This document shows, one piece after another, positions 6,731 to 12,923 of a stretch of 13,003 bases of DNA. Within the stretch, counting starts at the first letter, position 1. Each line of letters begins with the position of its first letter. The stretch is from NCBI GenBank assembly GCA_904502115.1, contig CAJGDW010000037.1, forward strand, positions 1-13,003, read 5' to 3'. The stretch is from Paludibacteraceae bacterium (GTDB lineage: Bacteria > Bacteroidota > Bacteroidia > Bacteroidales > Paludibacteraceae). Both the position numbers and the translations under genes were made by a program. Under the pieces are notes generated by a model. The model did not search any database, was not told the DNA's origin, and worked only from the letters and a program-made list of their open reading frames with translations.

Positions 6731-7288
6731 CTATTTCAAACTTTTTTTAATTACGGCAGGATTGCCTGCTACCATTACATCGTCTGGAACATCTTTGGTT
6801 ACCACACTGCCGGCTGCAACTATCACCCTATTGCCAATGGTAACGCCTGGGCAAACCGTAACGTTGCCGCCCAGCCAGCAATCTTCGCCAATATGAATGG
6901 CATAACCCGTTTCTACAGGTTCACGTCGCTGCATATAATCAATCGGATGATTGGGCGTAAGCAGTTTACATCCTGGGCCCAACATGGTATGCTTACCAAT
7001 GTATATGCCACCGCTATCTAAAAACTCGCAGTTTCTATTAATAAACACACGCTCCGCCAAATGGATTGGCCAACCGTGGTCGCAATAAAAAGGCGGTATC
7101 ACCAACGCCTGTTCGCTGGCATTGGGCATCAACTCCTTCATGGCCTTCACTGCAGTCTCTCTATCCTCCAAAGGCGATGTTTGATTAAATTTAGCCGATG
7201 CCAACGCCGCATGGCGCCAACTTGCTTGATACTCCGGCGCATCACAATTGTACAGCACATTTGCTGTCATTTTATCTAGTTCTGTCAT
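6731..7288 (-). CDS. Maltose/galactoside-type O-acetyltransferase (left-handed beta-helix)
   Basis: 185 aa, the usual length of the Maa/LacA/NodL group. The N-terminal maltose-acetyltransferase cap (about 3-60; KMTANVLYNCDAPE) leads into hexapeptide repeats that build a left-handed beta-helix (about 70-180; for example GGIYIGKHTMLGPGC, IHIGEDCWLGGNVTV, GVTIGNRVIVAAGSVV). The catalytic His114 lies in the TPNHP loop. The tail VPDDVMVAGNPAVIKK is typical of the family. It acetylates sugar hydroxyls using acetyl-CoA, as a trimer in the cytoplasm; the sugar is not predictable. It sits 38 bases after the flavin-reductase-like gene and 47 bases before the methyltransferase gene, so one transcript is plausible. 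Confidence 0.93.
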   Translation of the reverse strand: MTELDKMTANVLYNCDAPEYQASWRHAALASAKFNQTSPLEDRETAVKAMKELMPNASEQALVIPPFYCDHGWPIHLAERVFINRNCEFLDSGGIYIGKHTMLGPGCKLLTPNHPIDYMQRREPVETGYAIHIGEDCWLGGNVTVCPGVTIGNRVIVAAGSVVTKDVPDDVMVAGNPAVIKKSLK

Positions 7289-7326
7289 AACTTTACTTTT
7301 TGTTTAACCATTCCAAACGACGAATT

Positions 7327-7890
7327 TTATTTTAATTTCTTGCCATCGCTAAAGGCATTGCCTACGGTTTTACCTAGGGCGATGTAAGTGTGCTGGATAG
7401 GATTGTAAGTAATAAGTTGCATTTTTTCTACATCGGGATTGCCGTCGGCACATAGGTACTTTTCGTCGGCGGCAATATCAATTATCTCTGCTACAATGTA
7501 ATATCCTTCGGCACTTTCATCTATTTTTTCTTTTATTCTGCACGATAAAGTCATTGGAAAATCGGTAAAAATAGGGGCATTCACGCTGTCCGATTTCACG
7601 GCAGTCCAACCCGTTTTTTGCATTTTATCGGGCGTATTTTTTGCACTTACTATTCCTACAAAATCCGATGCAATCATAGTATCGACCGTAGCAAAAGCCA
7701 CCGTAAATTCACCACAACGATTCAAATTCTGCGTAGTGGCATGCGCACCCATCGAAATTACAATTTCTTTGGCATCCCATTGCCCACCCCACGCTGCATT
7801 CATAGCGTTTGGCGTACCGTCTTCATTATAAGTTCCGATTATTAATACAGGCTGTGGCAACATCCACGATTTTGGCTTAAAAGTTTTCAT
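7327..7890 (-). CDS. Flavin reductase family protein (flavoredoxin-like, FMN-binding split barrel)
   Basis: 187 aa. The sequence is a single FMN-binding split-barrel domain. Visible features are PQPVLIIGTYNEDGTPNAMN near the start (about 12-31), then AAWGGQ, the conserved H-x-T-x-x-NL segment (HATTQNLN, about 50-57) with GEFTVAF, and DKMQKTGWT. They match the flavoredoxin/flavin-reductase branch found in anaerobes. Members bind FMN and pass electrons from NAD(P)H or small electron carriers; the partner here is unknown. With two flavodiiron proteins in the window a redox link is conceivable, but nothing shows it directly. It is the first gene of the minus-strand unit. An imperfect -7 element (TACATTTTTG at 7912-7921, minus) lies about 20 bases upstream of the start. 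Confidence 0.88.
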   Translation of the reverse strand: MKTFKPKSWMLPQPVLIIGTYNEDGTPNAMNAAWGGQWDAKEIVISMGAHATTQNLNRCGEFTVAFATVDTMIASDFVGIVSAKNTPDKMQKTGWTAVKSDSVNAPIFTDFPMTLSCRIKEKIDESAEGYYIVAEIIDIAADEKYLCADGNPDVEKMQLITYNPIQHTYIALGKTVGNAFSDGKKLK

Positions 7891-8002
7891 AGTATTTAGA
7901 AATTAATTTATCAAAAATGTAACTTTATCATATAGTAATTTTATTTCTTTAATCCTCGTGCATTTTACTTTAATAAACTATACCTTATTCATTCCACTAA
8001 TT

Positions 8003-8782
8003 CTATATCGTCTTAATTAATTTAGAATAGATATTTGTAATAGCATCTGAATTACATTTTAGTGTTTGGTATGATATATTATAGTATCCTTGAAGGTTTT
8101 CGTATGGAACATTTTTTTGTTTAGTATCTAGATAAGGTTTTAGTTCATCTAGGAAAATTGTAATATTTTGTTCATCCACATTACATACTTCTGCTAATTT
8201 ATAAAATTGAATAGGTTGGAATGAAACATAATCTTTCTTTCCTAAGAACATCAAACAATTAAATGATTTCCTACAATTTAATGGTGTAATATCAATACGT
8301 AAATCAGAAGTACCTAAATGGAAACCAAAACCAATTTCTTCAAATCTATTAATAATATTTCGTAACGACATATCGTTATCCATCAGCCATTCTTCTCTAT
8401 CATTATATGCTTGACGTTTAACAATTTCAGTTTTTGCAACTTCCGCTGCAGGCACACATGATTCTATTTCTCCCTCGCCCAACAAATCCGCTATTTGCAT
8501 TAGATAATCTAAAGCGACTTCGGGTTTCAGATAGAAAAATTCTCTATTAGCACTAACTCTATTCCCTGCTATTAAGGATAATGAGCGATGCATAAATTTT
8601 TCAACCTCAGCATATTTAGTTGTTTTGAAACTAGCATATTTTTCAAAAGCGACTGGCACACCTGTAGTCTGTAGTTCTTTCATACGTTTTTCTACAGTAC
8701 CAGATGTAATTCCTATCTTAACAATATCCTCTTTAAAACAAGGATTTGTAAGAATATATACGTAACCGAAATTCTTATCCAT
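8003..8782 (-). CDS. GIY-YIG (T5orf172/MUG113-type) domain protein
   Basis: 259 aa. The N-terminal domain (about 5-95) is a GIY-YIG nuclease fold of the T5orf172 type: GYVYILTNP at 6-14, VKIGIT at 21-26, Arg33 in the first helix, a conserved-looking His65, and the EFF motif with catalytic-position Glu81. The C-terminal ~160 residues (about 100-259) match no family I recognise. They are rich in charged and aromatic residues, with a helical MDNDMSLRNIINRFEEIG stretch at about 134-151. T5orf172 domains occur in phage and accessory-region proteins, so DNA or RNA cleavage or binding is plausible, though the target is unknown. The gene is clearly more AT-rich than the metabolic genes to its left and borders the toxin-antitoxin remnant, which suggests horizontal origin. 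Confidence 0.75.
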   Translation of the reverse strand: MDKNFGYVYILTNPCFKEDIVKIGITSGTVEKRMKELQTTGVPVAFEKYASFKTTKYAEVEKFMHRSLSLIAGNRVSANREFFYLKPEVALDYLMQIADLLGEGEIESCVPAAEVAKTEIVKRQAYNDREEWLMDNDMSLRNIINRFEEIGFGFHLGTSDLRIDITPLNCRKSFNCLMFLGKKDYVSFQPIQFYKLAEVCNVDEQNITIFLDELKPYLDTKQKNVPYENLQGYYNISYQTLKCNSDAITNIYSKLIKTI

Positions 8783-8803
8783 CTTAAAATAATTTCATTT
8801 ACA

Positions 8804-8811
8804 CAAATTTA
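8804..8811 (-). promoter_or_regulatory. -7 box of the GIY-YIG gene
   Basis: TAAATTTG on the minus strand is an exact TAnnTTTG match, 21 bases before ATG 8782. A TTG lies 21 bases upstream of it (8833-8835), slightly longer than the usual spacing. Confidence 0.55.
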
Positions 8812-8880
8812 AGAATTTCTATCAACAATAAGCAACATAAATCACAAAATATTTTGATTGGCCCAACCAAGTGCAAAGTT

Positions 8881-8923
8881 ACATTAACCTGTATCAAAAA
8901 AACGGTACAGGTTAATGTTTTTT
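8881..8923 (+). terminator. Strong hairpin with T-tract, upstream of the toxin-antitoxin remnant
   Basis: A perfect 13-bp stem (8881-8893 with 8906-8918), extendable by a G-U and a C-G pair, is followed by T7. This is a rho-independent terminator on the plus strand. No plus-strand gene ends before it: the upstream gene points the other way. Its arms contain AACCT and AGGTT, the half-sites known from MqsA operators, but far more widely spaced. It may insulate the module, end an unseen small RNA, or mark the end of a lost gene. The 8783-9082 intergenic stretch holds this hairpin, a palindrome and two promoters, and no coding frame I can support. Confidence 0.65.
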
Positions 8924-8986
8924 TCTAAAAAGCTAAAATATTTCAACTTCGCAAATAAACACTTTTTAGTTGTATTTTATAATTTA

Positions 8987-9000
8987 TGTAATATATTACA
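8987..9000. promoter_or_regulatory. Perfect 14-bp palindrome, candidate operator
   Basis: TGTAATATATTACA is its own reverse complement and lies 22 bases upstream of the -33 element of the toxin-antitoxin promoter. The downstream antitoxin has a helix-turn-helix domain and such proteins usually repress their own operon, so this is a candidate binding site. AT-rich palindromes can also occur by chance. Confidence 0.4.
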
Positions 9001-9022
9001 CAACTTTATTGTTGTTTTTTTA

Positions 9023-9052
9023 TTGGGTTCTAAAGAAAATATTATATCTTTG
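9023..9052 (+). promoter_or_regulatory. Promoter of the toxin-antitoxin remnant
   Basis: TTG (9023-9025), a 19-base spacer and TATCTTTG (9045-9052) form a complete Bacteroidota-type promoter. It gives a leader of about 25 bases before ATG 9083, so the decayed module is probably still transcribed. Confidence 0.75.
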
Positions 9053-9082
9053 CAAACAGAAAACTAATAAAAACCAACAGAT

Positions 9083-9214
9083 ATGATTTCAGAATCTCAA
9101 GTCCAATCTTTTTTAGATCAATTTCATACTAAGATGAAAATATTTGGTATTCTATACCGAGACGACAGAGGTAAGAAAACAGCAGAACATCCATTGTCAT
9201 ATAAATTTAAATAG
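9083..9214 (+). pseudogene. MqsR-like toxin remnant with in-frame internal deletion
   Basis: The 43-codon open frame starts at ATG 9083 and stops at TAG 9212-9214. Residues 1-31 (ISESQVQSFLDQFHTKMK, then IFGILYRDDRGK) match the N-terminus of MqsR-family toxins of Bacteroidales, which run about 100-115 residues. Residues 34-43 (AEHPLSYKFK) match the extreme C-terminus of the same family (typically ...FHIAEHPMSYPFK). The middle, including the beta-sheet core of the RNase, is absent, and the two ends are joined in frame around 9176-9184. In intact loci the toxin is an mRNA interferase held inactive by the antitoxin encoded next, as here with a 14-base gap. This product is very unlikely to be toxic. 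Family identity rests on recognised ends and on the neighbouring antitoxin. Confidence 0.7.
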
Positions 9215-9228
9215 AAAGGGAACATGTT

Positions 9229-10218
9229 ATGAAAAGTCCATTTACAGGTAAAGAAATGAGTCGCGTATGGGAGAAACGCACATGGGAGTTTCGTGGGGAG
9301 AAGTTCGATTATATGCATATGGCATGGTTATGTGAAGATACAGGTGAGAGTTTTACTACAGACGAATCTGATACCGCTTCATATTTACAAGTTACCAATC
9401 AATATAGAGCGAAATATGGTATTCCTTACACAGACGAGATTATAAGTATTCGTAAAAAGTATGACTTAAGTGCCGCAAAGATGTCGTTACTTTTAGGTAT
9501 AGGCATAAATCAATATAGAAAATATGAGCAAGGTGAAGTGCCAAGTGTGTCTAATGGCAGATTAATTCGTTCTATTATGAATCCCAAAGTAATGTTGGAC
9601 ATGATTGAAAGCGCACAAAAAGAACTTGAAGAAAAAGAATACAAAAAACTGACACAACGCATTAAATCAATCATTGAAAATAATGATTCTTATAAAATGC
9701 AACAATATGAAACAAATCGTATTTTCTGTAGCACATGAAGCTATGAGAATGGCTATGCAGTAATTTCACTTGACAAACTTAAAAATGTGATGATTGCAAT
9801 TCTTGAACGAAGCAAAGAAGTTTGGTGCACTAAAATGAATAAATTATTGTTTTATGTAGATTTTTTATCGTTTCGTGAGAGAGGAATGGCTATGACAGGA
9901 CTAACTTATCGTGCTATAGATTATGGTCCTGTGCCAGAAAAATGGAATAAGGTTTATAGTCAATTTGATGATATTCAACAAGTTTTACAACAAATTGGCA
10001 ATTATGAGGGCACAATTCTTCAAACAAAATCACATATCGACAACGAAGTATTAACAGAAGAAGAAATAAAAATAATTGATATTGTCTGCAACAAATTTGG
10101 AAACTACTCTTCACAAGCTATATCAACCATAAGCCACGAAGAATCTGCTTGGAAGAACCACTATCAACAAGCTGAGCGCATTCCATTTTGCGAAGCATAT
10201 AATTTAGTTTCACTATAA
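9229..10218 (+). pseudogene. HTH-Panacea (SocA/DUF4065) antitoxin interrupted by in-frame TGA
   Basis: One 330-codon frame runs from ATG 9229 to TAA 10216-10218, broken only by TGA at 9736-9738 (codon 170). Codons 1-169 carry an MqsA-like N-terminus (MKSPFTGKEM at the usual start; the CxxC zinc ligands of classic MqsA are absent), CEDTGESFTTDE at about 35-46, and an XRE-type helix-turn-helix at about 71-110 (DLSAAKMSLLLGIGINQYRK). After the stop, reading continues in the same frame with SYENGYAVISLDKLKNV. It then enters the Panacea domain: TKMNKLLFYVDFLSF, MAMTGLTYRAIDYGPVP and the C-terminal SHEESAW. Intact homologs are single proteins of this total length, so the stop splits one gene. The DNA-binding half could still be made; restart at GTG 9787 or ATG 9790 could give the second half. 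Confidence 0.85.
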
Positions 10219-10252
10219 ATTATTATACTACAAACAACCATAAATATTTAAA

Positions 10253-10290
10253 CCTAAGACTATGTTCTGTAGTCAAAGACTTAGGATTTT
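10253..10290 (+). terminator. Bulged hairpin, possible weak terminator
   Basis: CCTAAG (10253-10258) pairs with CTTAGG (10280-10285) and ACTA (10259-10262) with TAGT (10270-10273), leaving a bulge of about six bases on one side. A short T4 run follows. It could end the toxin-antitoxin transcript or fold in the leader of the next gene. Confidence 0.3.
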
Positions 10291-10303
10291 AAATAATATT
10301 ATC

Positions 10304-11008
10304 ATGAAAAGAAAATTAGTTTTATTTACAGCATTTGTTGCGCTGGTGGGTATTTTTACAGTGCAAGCACAAGATATTCACAACAGACCTTGCATTGATG
10401 TAAGCGGAAAGGCAGAAATGTTTGTTGAACCAGATGAAATCATCCTAAACATTGTGATAAACGAAAAGGATTATTCTAAGAAAACTACTTTGGAAAAACT
10501 TGAAAAAGAGATGATTAAGAGTTTAAGAAACATGGGTATCGACACCAAAAAGAACCTTACTGTAGTGGACCTTTCAAGCGACATCAACCATTATAAAATA
10601 AAAAAAGATGAGATAAAACTGAGCAAAACTTACAGACTAAAAACCTCATCTGCCCAAGAGGCGACCACCGCACTTTTAGCGCTTGAAGAGGTGGGTATTT
10701 CTGAAATTAATATTGCGCAAATCAAGTGTACAAAAATTGAAGAATACAAAGACGAGGCTCGCGTGATTGCTATAAAGGACGCTCACAGAAAGGCAAAACT
10801 CTTGACCGAAGCTATCAATCAGCCTCTTGGCAAAGCAATTTACATTACTGAAAATGATTTAACTAACGTGCGCACCTACCCTCGACTTATGATGAGCAAA
10901 TCAAACGGTGTAATGGAAGATGCCGTGGCTGAAAGTGCAGTTGCCGACATTAGTTTTGAGAAAATCAAAATAGAAAGCAGGGTGCAGATAAAGTTTGCAT
11001 TGGAGTAA
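10304..11008 (+). CDS. Periplasmic SIMPL-domain (DUF541) protein
   Basis: 234 aa from ATG 10304. Earlier in-frame starts would place 14 non-secretory residues before a clear signal peptide (MKRK, hydrophobic core, cleavage near VQAQ|D). The mature part is one SIMPL domain (PF04402): ID VSGKAEMFVEPDEIILNI near the start, a VVDLSSDI-KIKKDEIKLSKTYRL middle, and the typical DARVxAIKDAHRKAKLLTEAI-like helix (EARVIAIKDAHRKAK) followed by LGKAIYI. The domain forms beta strands around helices in periplasmic or outer-membrane-associated proteins; its molecular role is poorly known. No -7 box could be assigned with confidence. It appears monocistronic and ends before a hairpin at 11051-11083. Confidence 0.85.
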   Translation: MKRKLVLFTAFVALVGIFTVQAQDIHNRPCIDVSGKAEMFVEPDEIILNIVINEKDYSKKTTLEKLEKEMIKSLRNMGIDTKKNLTVVDLSSDINHYKIKKDEIKLSKTYRLKTSSAQEATTALLALEEVGISEINIAQIKCTKIEEYKDEARVIAIKDAHRKAKLLTEAINQPLGKAIYITENDLTNVRTYPRLMMSKSNGVMEDAVAESAVADISFEKIKIESRVQIKFALE

Positions 11009-11050
11009 TGGTACGGTGCCCGATTTTTCTTAAGACCTAGTCAAATAAAA

Positions 11051-11083
11051 TAGGCTAATACCTTTTACTGAGGAATTAGCCTA
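11051..11083. terminator. Bidirectional terminator between convergent genes
   Basis: A perfect 9-bp stem (11051-11059 with 11075-11083) has a 15-base loop that can pair further (CCT with AGG). The T-rich tail is better on the minus strand (TTTTATTT after the stem), serving the small gene ending at 11107; the plus side has a weaker tail for the gene ending at 11008. Confidence 0.75.
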
Positions 11084-11106
11084 TAAATTTGATTGTCTAA
11101 ATTAGA

Positions 11107-11286
11107 TTACTCTGCTGGAGCCCATTTGCAACGTACTGGAGAGACGATAGCGCCTTCTTCTTTTAGTTGCTTCATTGCTTTATCTACTTCTTTGCGGTCT
11201 AGTCCGCTAAGTTCTGCAATTTTTCCTGCGTTTAATGCTTCGCCAGCTGCTTTCATTGTTGCTAATACTTTTTCTTTTGTTTCCAT
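11107..11286 (-). CDS. Small winged-helix-like protein (59 aa)
   Basis: The 59-codon frame runs from ATG 11286 to TAA 11107-11109. The product reads as a compact helix-turn-helix: a first helix (TKEKVLATMKAAG), then ALNAGKIAELSGLDRKEVDKAMKQL, where AGKIAELSGL and RKEVDKAMKQLKEEG look like helix 2 and the recognition helix. It ends in a wing-like strand pair (GAIVSPVRCKWAPAE). The layout resembles the DNA-binding core of MarR/IclR-type winged-helix proteins without any dimerisation or sensor part. Similar tiny proteins are widespread in anaerobic Bacteroidota, with no function I know. A 154-base gap separates it from the Cys-rich gene upstream, with an imperfect ATTTGGG/CCCAAAT repeat (11322-11328 and 11368-11374) but no clear -7 box. 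Confidence 0.75.
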   Translation of the reverse strand: METKEKVLATMKAAGEALNAGKIAELSGLDRKEVDKAMKQLKEEGAIVSPVRCKWAPAE

Positions 11287-11440
11287 ATTTTTAAGTTTTA
11301 ATTGTGATTTTGAATCGTTTCATTTGGGAACGGGGTAAATATTCGCCGTGGCATTTCTGCTCATTTCCCCAAATATCTGTTAGTAAAAATAGTCATTTTC
11401 TCCCATAACTCCATCGTCCATTAGCATTTTTTAAGTGCCT

Positions 11441-11644
11441 TTAGTATTTCTGTCTATGTTCTAACGTAATTTCTATATAACTTCGCTTGCCTGCAATATA
11501 GTCTGCATACAGGTTTTCGGCATCAATGCCTCTCAAGATTTTACAACGTCCGCACGCCTCGCAATTGTTTTGGCACTCCCATTGCGAAAGCACGTAATTG
11601 CGTCTTTCCTCGGCAGTTGAATTATGTATATCGGGTGCTATCAT
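11441..11644 (-). CDS. Small Cys-rich protein with CxxxCxxCxxC motif (67 aa)
   Basis: 67 aa from ATG 11644; a TTG 12 codons upstream (11680) would add a hydrophobic stretch of no family-like sequence. The centre holds WECQNNCEACGRCKIL, four cysteines spaced C-x3-C-x2-C-x2-C, suited to binding an Fe-S cluster or zinc. Around it are a charged helical N-terminus (AEERRNYVLSQW) and an aromatic C-terminus (LYADYIAGKRSYIEI). I do not recognise a named family. It starts 54 bases after the stop of the second flavodiiron gene on the same strand, so it may be co-transcribed with it. If it carries iron-sulfur it could be an electron-transfer partner or redox sensor, but this is inference. A GATATTTG box (one mismatch) lies near 11668-11675, so it may also have its own promoter. 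Confidence 0.65.
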   Translation of the reverse strand: MIAPDIHNSTAEERRNYVLSQWECQNNCEACGRCKILRGIDAENLYADYIAGKRSYIEITLEHRQKY

Positions 11645-11698
11645 AAAATAAAATTGACCAATGCAAATATCAAATGACAAAGTGTGAAACCTATGATA

Positions 11699-12853
11699 CT
11701 ATTTACTCATTTCATTTACTAACTCATTTATTATTTCAGCATCTGCAGGTTTCTTGGCTGAGCGAATGGTAACCATTGGCGAAACAATTTCTATATCCTT
11801 CATTTCTTCGAGCAGTTTTCTCATAACACGTCCTGCAGAAGGAGCCCAAGAACCATTTTCTACGATGCCAACCTTGCGGTTTTGGAAGTTTTTGTGTTGC
11901 AAGTGATGTAGAAAATTATACATTGCTGGCATCACACTACCCTCGTATGAAGACGCTGCCACTATCATGCGGTCGTATTTAAATGCATCTTCAATGGCTT
12001 CTGCCTCATCGTCGCGACAAAGGTCTGCCACACTCACTTTCACACCGTTGTTTTTCAGTTTTTCTGCAATTTCATTGGCAACTTTTGCAGTGTTGCCATA
12101 AATAGAAGCGTAGGCAATGAAAACACCTTCTGTTTCTGGTTTGTAACTACTCCAAGTGTCGTAAAGTGAAATGTAATAACCTAAATTTTCATTTAAAATA
12201 GGCCCATGAAGCGGACAAATTTGATTTACTTCCAATGCAGAAACTTTCTTTAGCAACGCCTGCACTTGTGCACCATATTTTCCACAAATATTGAAGTAGT
12301 AACGTCTTGCCTCGCACGCCCATTCTTCCTCGTGACTCAAAGCACCAAATTTACCAAAGGCATCAGCTGAGAAAAGAATCTTTTCACTTTGCTCGTAACT
12401 CACAAACACTTCTGGCCAATGCACCATCGGCGCCATAATAAACTCAAGTGTATGCTTGCCAAGTGAAAGAGTATCGCCCTCTTTTACTGTGATAATGCGA
12501 CCAGTAAAATCTGTTTTACAGAAAAATTGAGAAAGCATTTGCACCGCAAGTGAAGATGTAACTACCTGTAGATTAGGATATTTCTCCAACAAAGTACCAA
12601 TGCAACCGCTATGATCTGGCTCCATGTGGTGAACTATAAGATAATCTGGAGTTTTGTCTGCAAGTGCTTCGGTAAGATTGGCAAGCCACTGCGCCTCTTC
12701 ACGTTTGTCCACACAATCCATAATCGCAATTTTCTCATCGAATATAATATACGAATTGTATGAAATGCCGTTTGGAATAATGTATTGACCCTCAAACAAA
12801 TCGAGTGTGTGGTCATCTACCCCAATGTATTTTATGTTTTCTGTTATTTTCAT
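11699..12853 (-). CDS. fprA: Second flavodiiron protein (A-type flavoprotein, FprA family)
   Basis: 384 aa, aligning without gaps over nearly its whole length to the product at 4830-5981, about 70% identical by eye. All diiron ligands are kept: His76, Glu78 and Asp80 (HMEPDH), His145 (HWPE), Asp164 (SADAFG) and His216 (CPLHGP). The FMN loop is YASIYGNT at about 248-255 and the ENGSWAPSAGR motif is present. The same reactions apply: four-electron reduction of O2 or two-electron reduction of NO. The divergence suggests an old duplication or separate acquisition, not a recent copy. The gene has its own TATCTTTG box 62 bases upstream of the ATG. A small Cys-rich gene follows on the same strand and may belong to the same transcript. 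Confidence 0.93.
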   Translation of the reverse strand: MKITENIKYIGVDDHTLDLFEGQYIIPNGISYNSYIIFDEKIAIMDCVDKREEAQWLANLTEALADKTPDYLIVHHMEPDHSGCIGTLLEKYPNLQVVTSSLAVQMLSQFFCKTDFTGRIITVKEGDTLSLGKHTLEFIMAPMVHWPEVFVSYEQSEKILFSADAFGKFGALSHEEEWACEARRYYFNICGKYGAQVQALLKKVSALEVNQICPLHGPILNENLGYYISLYDTWSSYKPETEGVFIAYASIYGNTAKVANEIAEKLKNNGVKVSVADLCRDDEAEAIEDAFKYDRMIVAASSYEGSVMPAMYNFLHHLQHKNFQNRKVGIVENGSWAPSAGRVMRKLLEEMKDIEIVSPMVTIRSAKKPADAEIINELVNEMSK

Positions 12854-12915
12854 AATCGTTCATTTTTTATAAATCAATCGGCAAATTGTATGCCAAAATC
12901 TTCGATAATTATTAA

Positions 12916-12923
12916 CAAAGATA
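12916..12923 (-). promoter_or_regulatory. -7 box of the second flavodiiron gene
   Basis: TATCTTTG on the minus strand is an exact TAnnTTTG match. It implies a leader of about 55 bases before ATG 12853, longer than for most genes here. No good -33 element is seen at 19 bases. Confidence 0.55.

Noticed and set aside
8783..9082. Search for mobile-element ends, integrase or attachment site around the AT-rich patch
   Set aside because: No transposase, integrase, tRNA gene or matching flanking direct repeats were seen; only base composition suggests transfer.
9736..9738. Recoding of TGA as a sense codon (for example Gly or Sec)
   Set aside because: TGA ends the GNAT gene at 2212-2214 in a normal ATGA overlap, no SECIS-like element stands out after 9738, and all other genes are full length under the standard code.
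10262..10303. Upstream in-frame start extending the SIMPL protein by 14 residues
   Set aside because: It would bury the signal peptide behind a charged stretch and overlaps a hairpin; ATG 10304 gives a normal signal peptide.
11341..11432. Short minus-strand frame reading MDDGVMGENDYFY between the two small genes, as a possible leader peptide
   Set aside because: Only 13 codons, no family, no initiation signal and no attenuator-like structure beside it.
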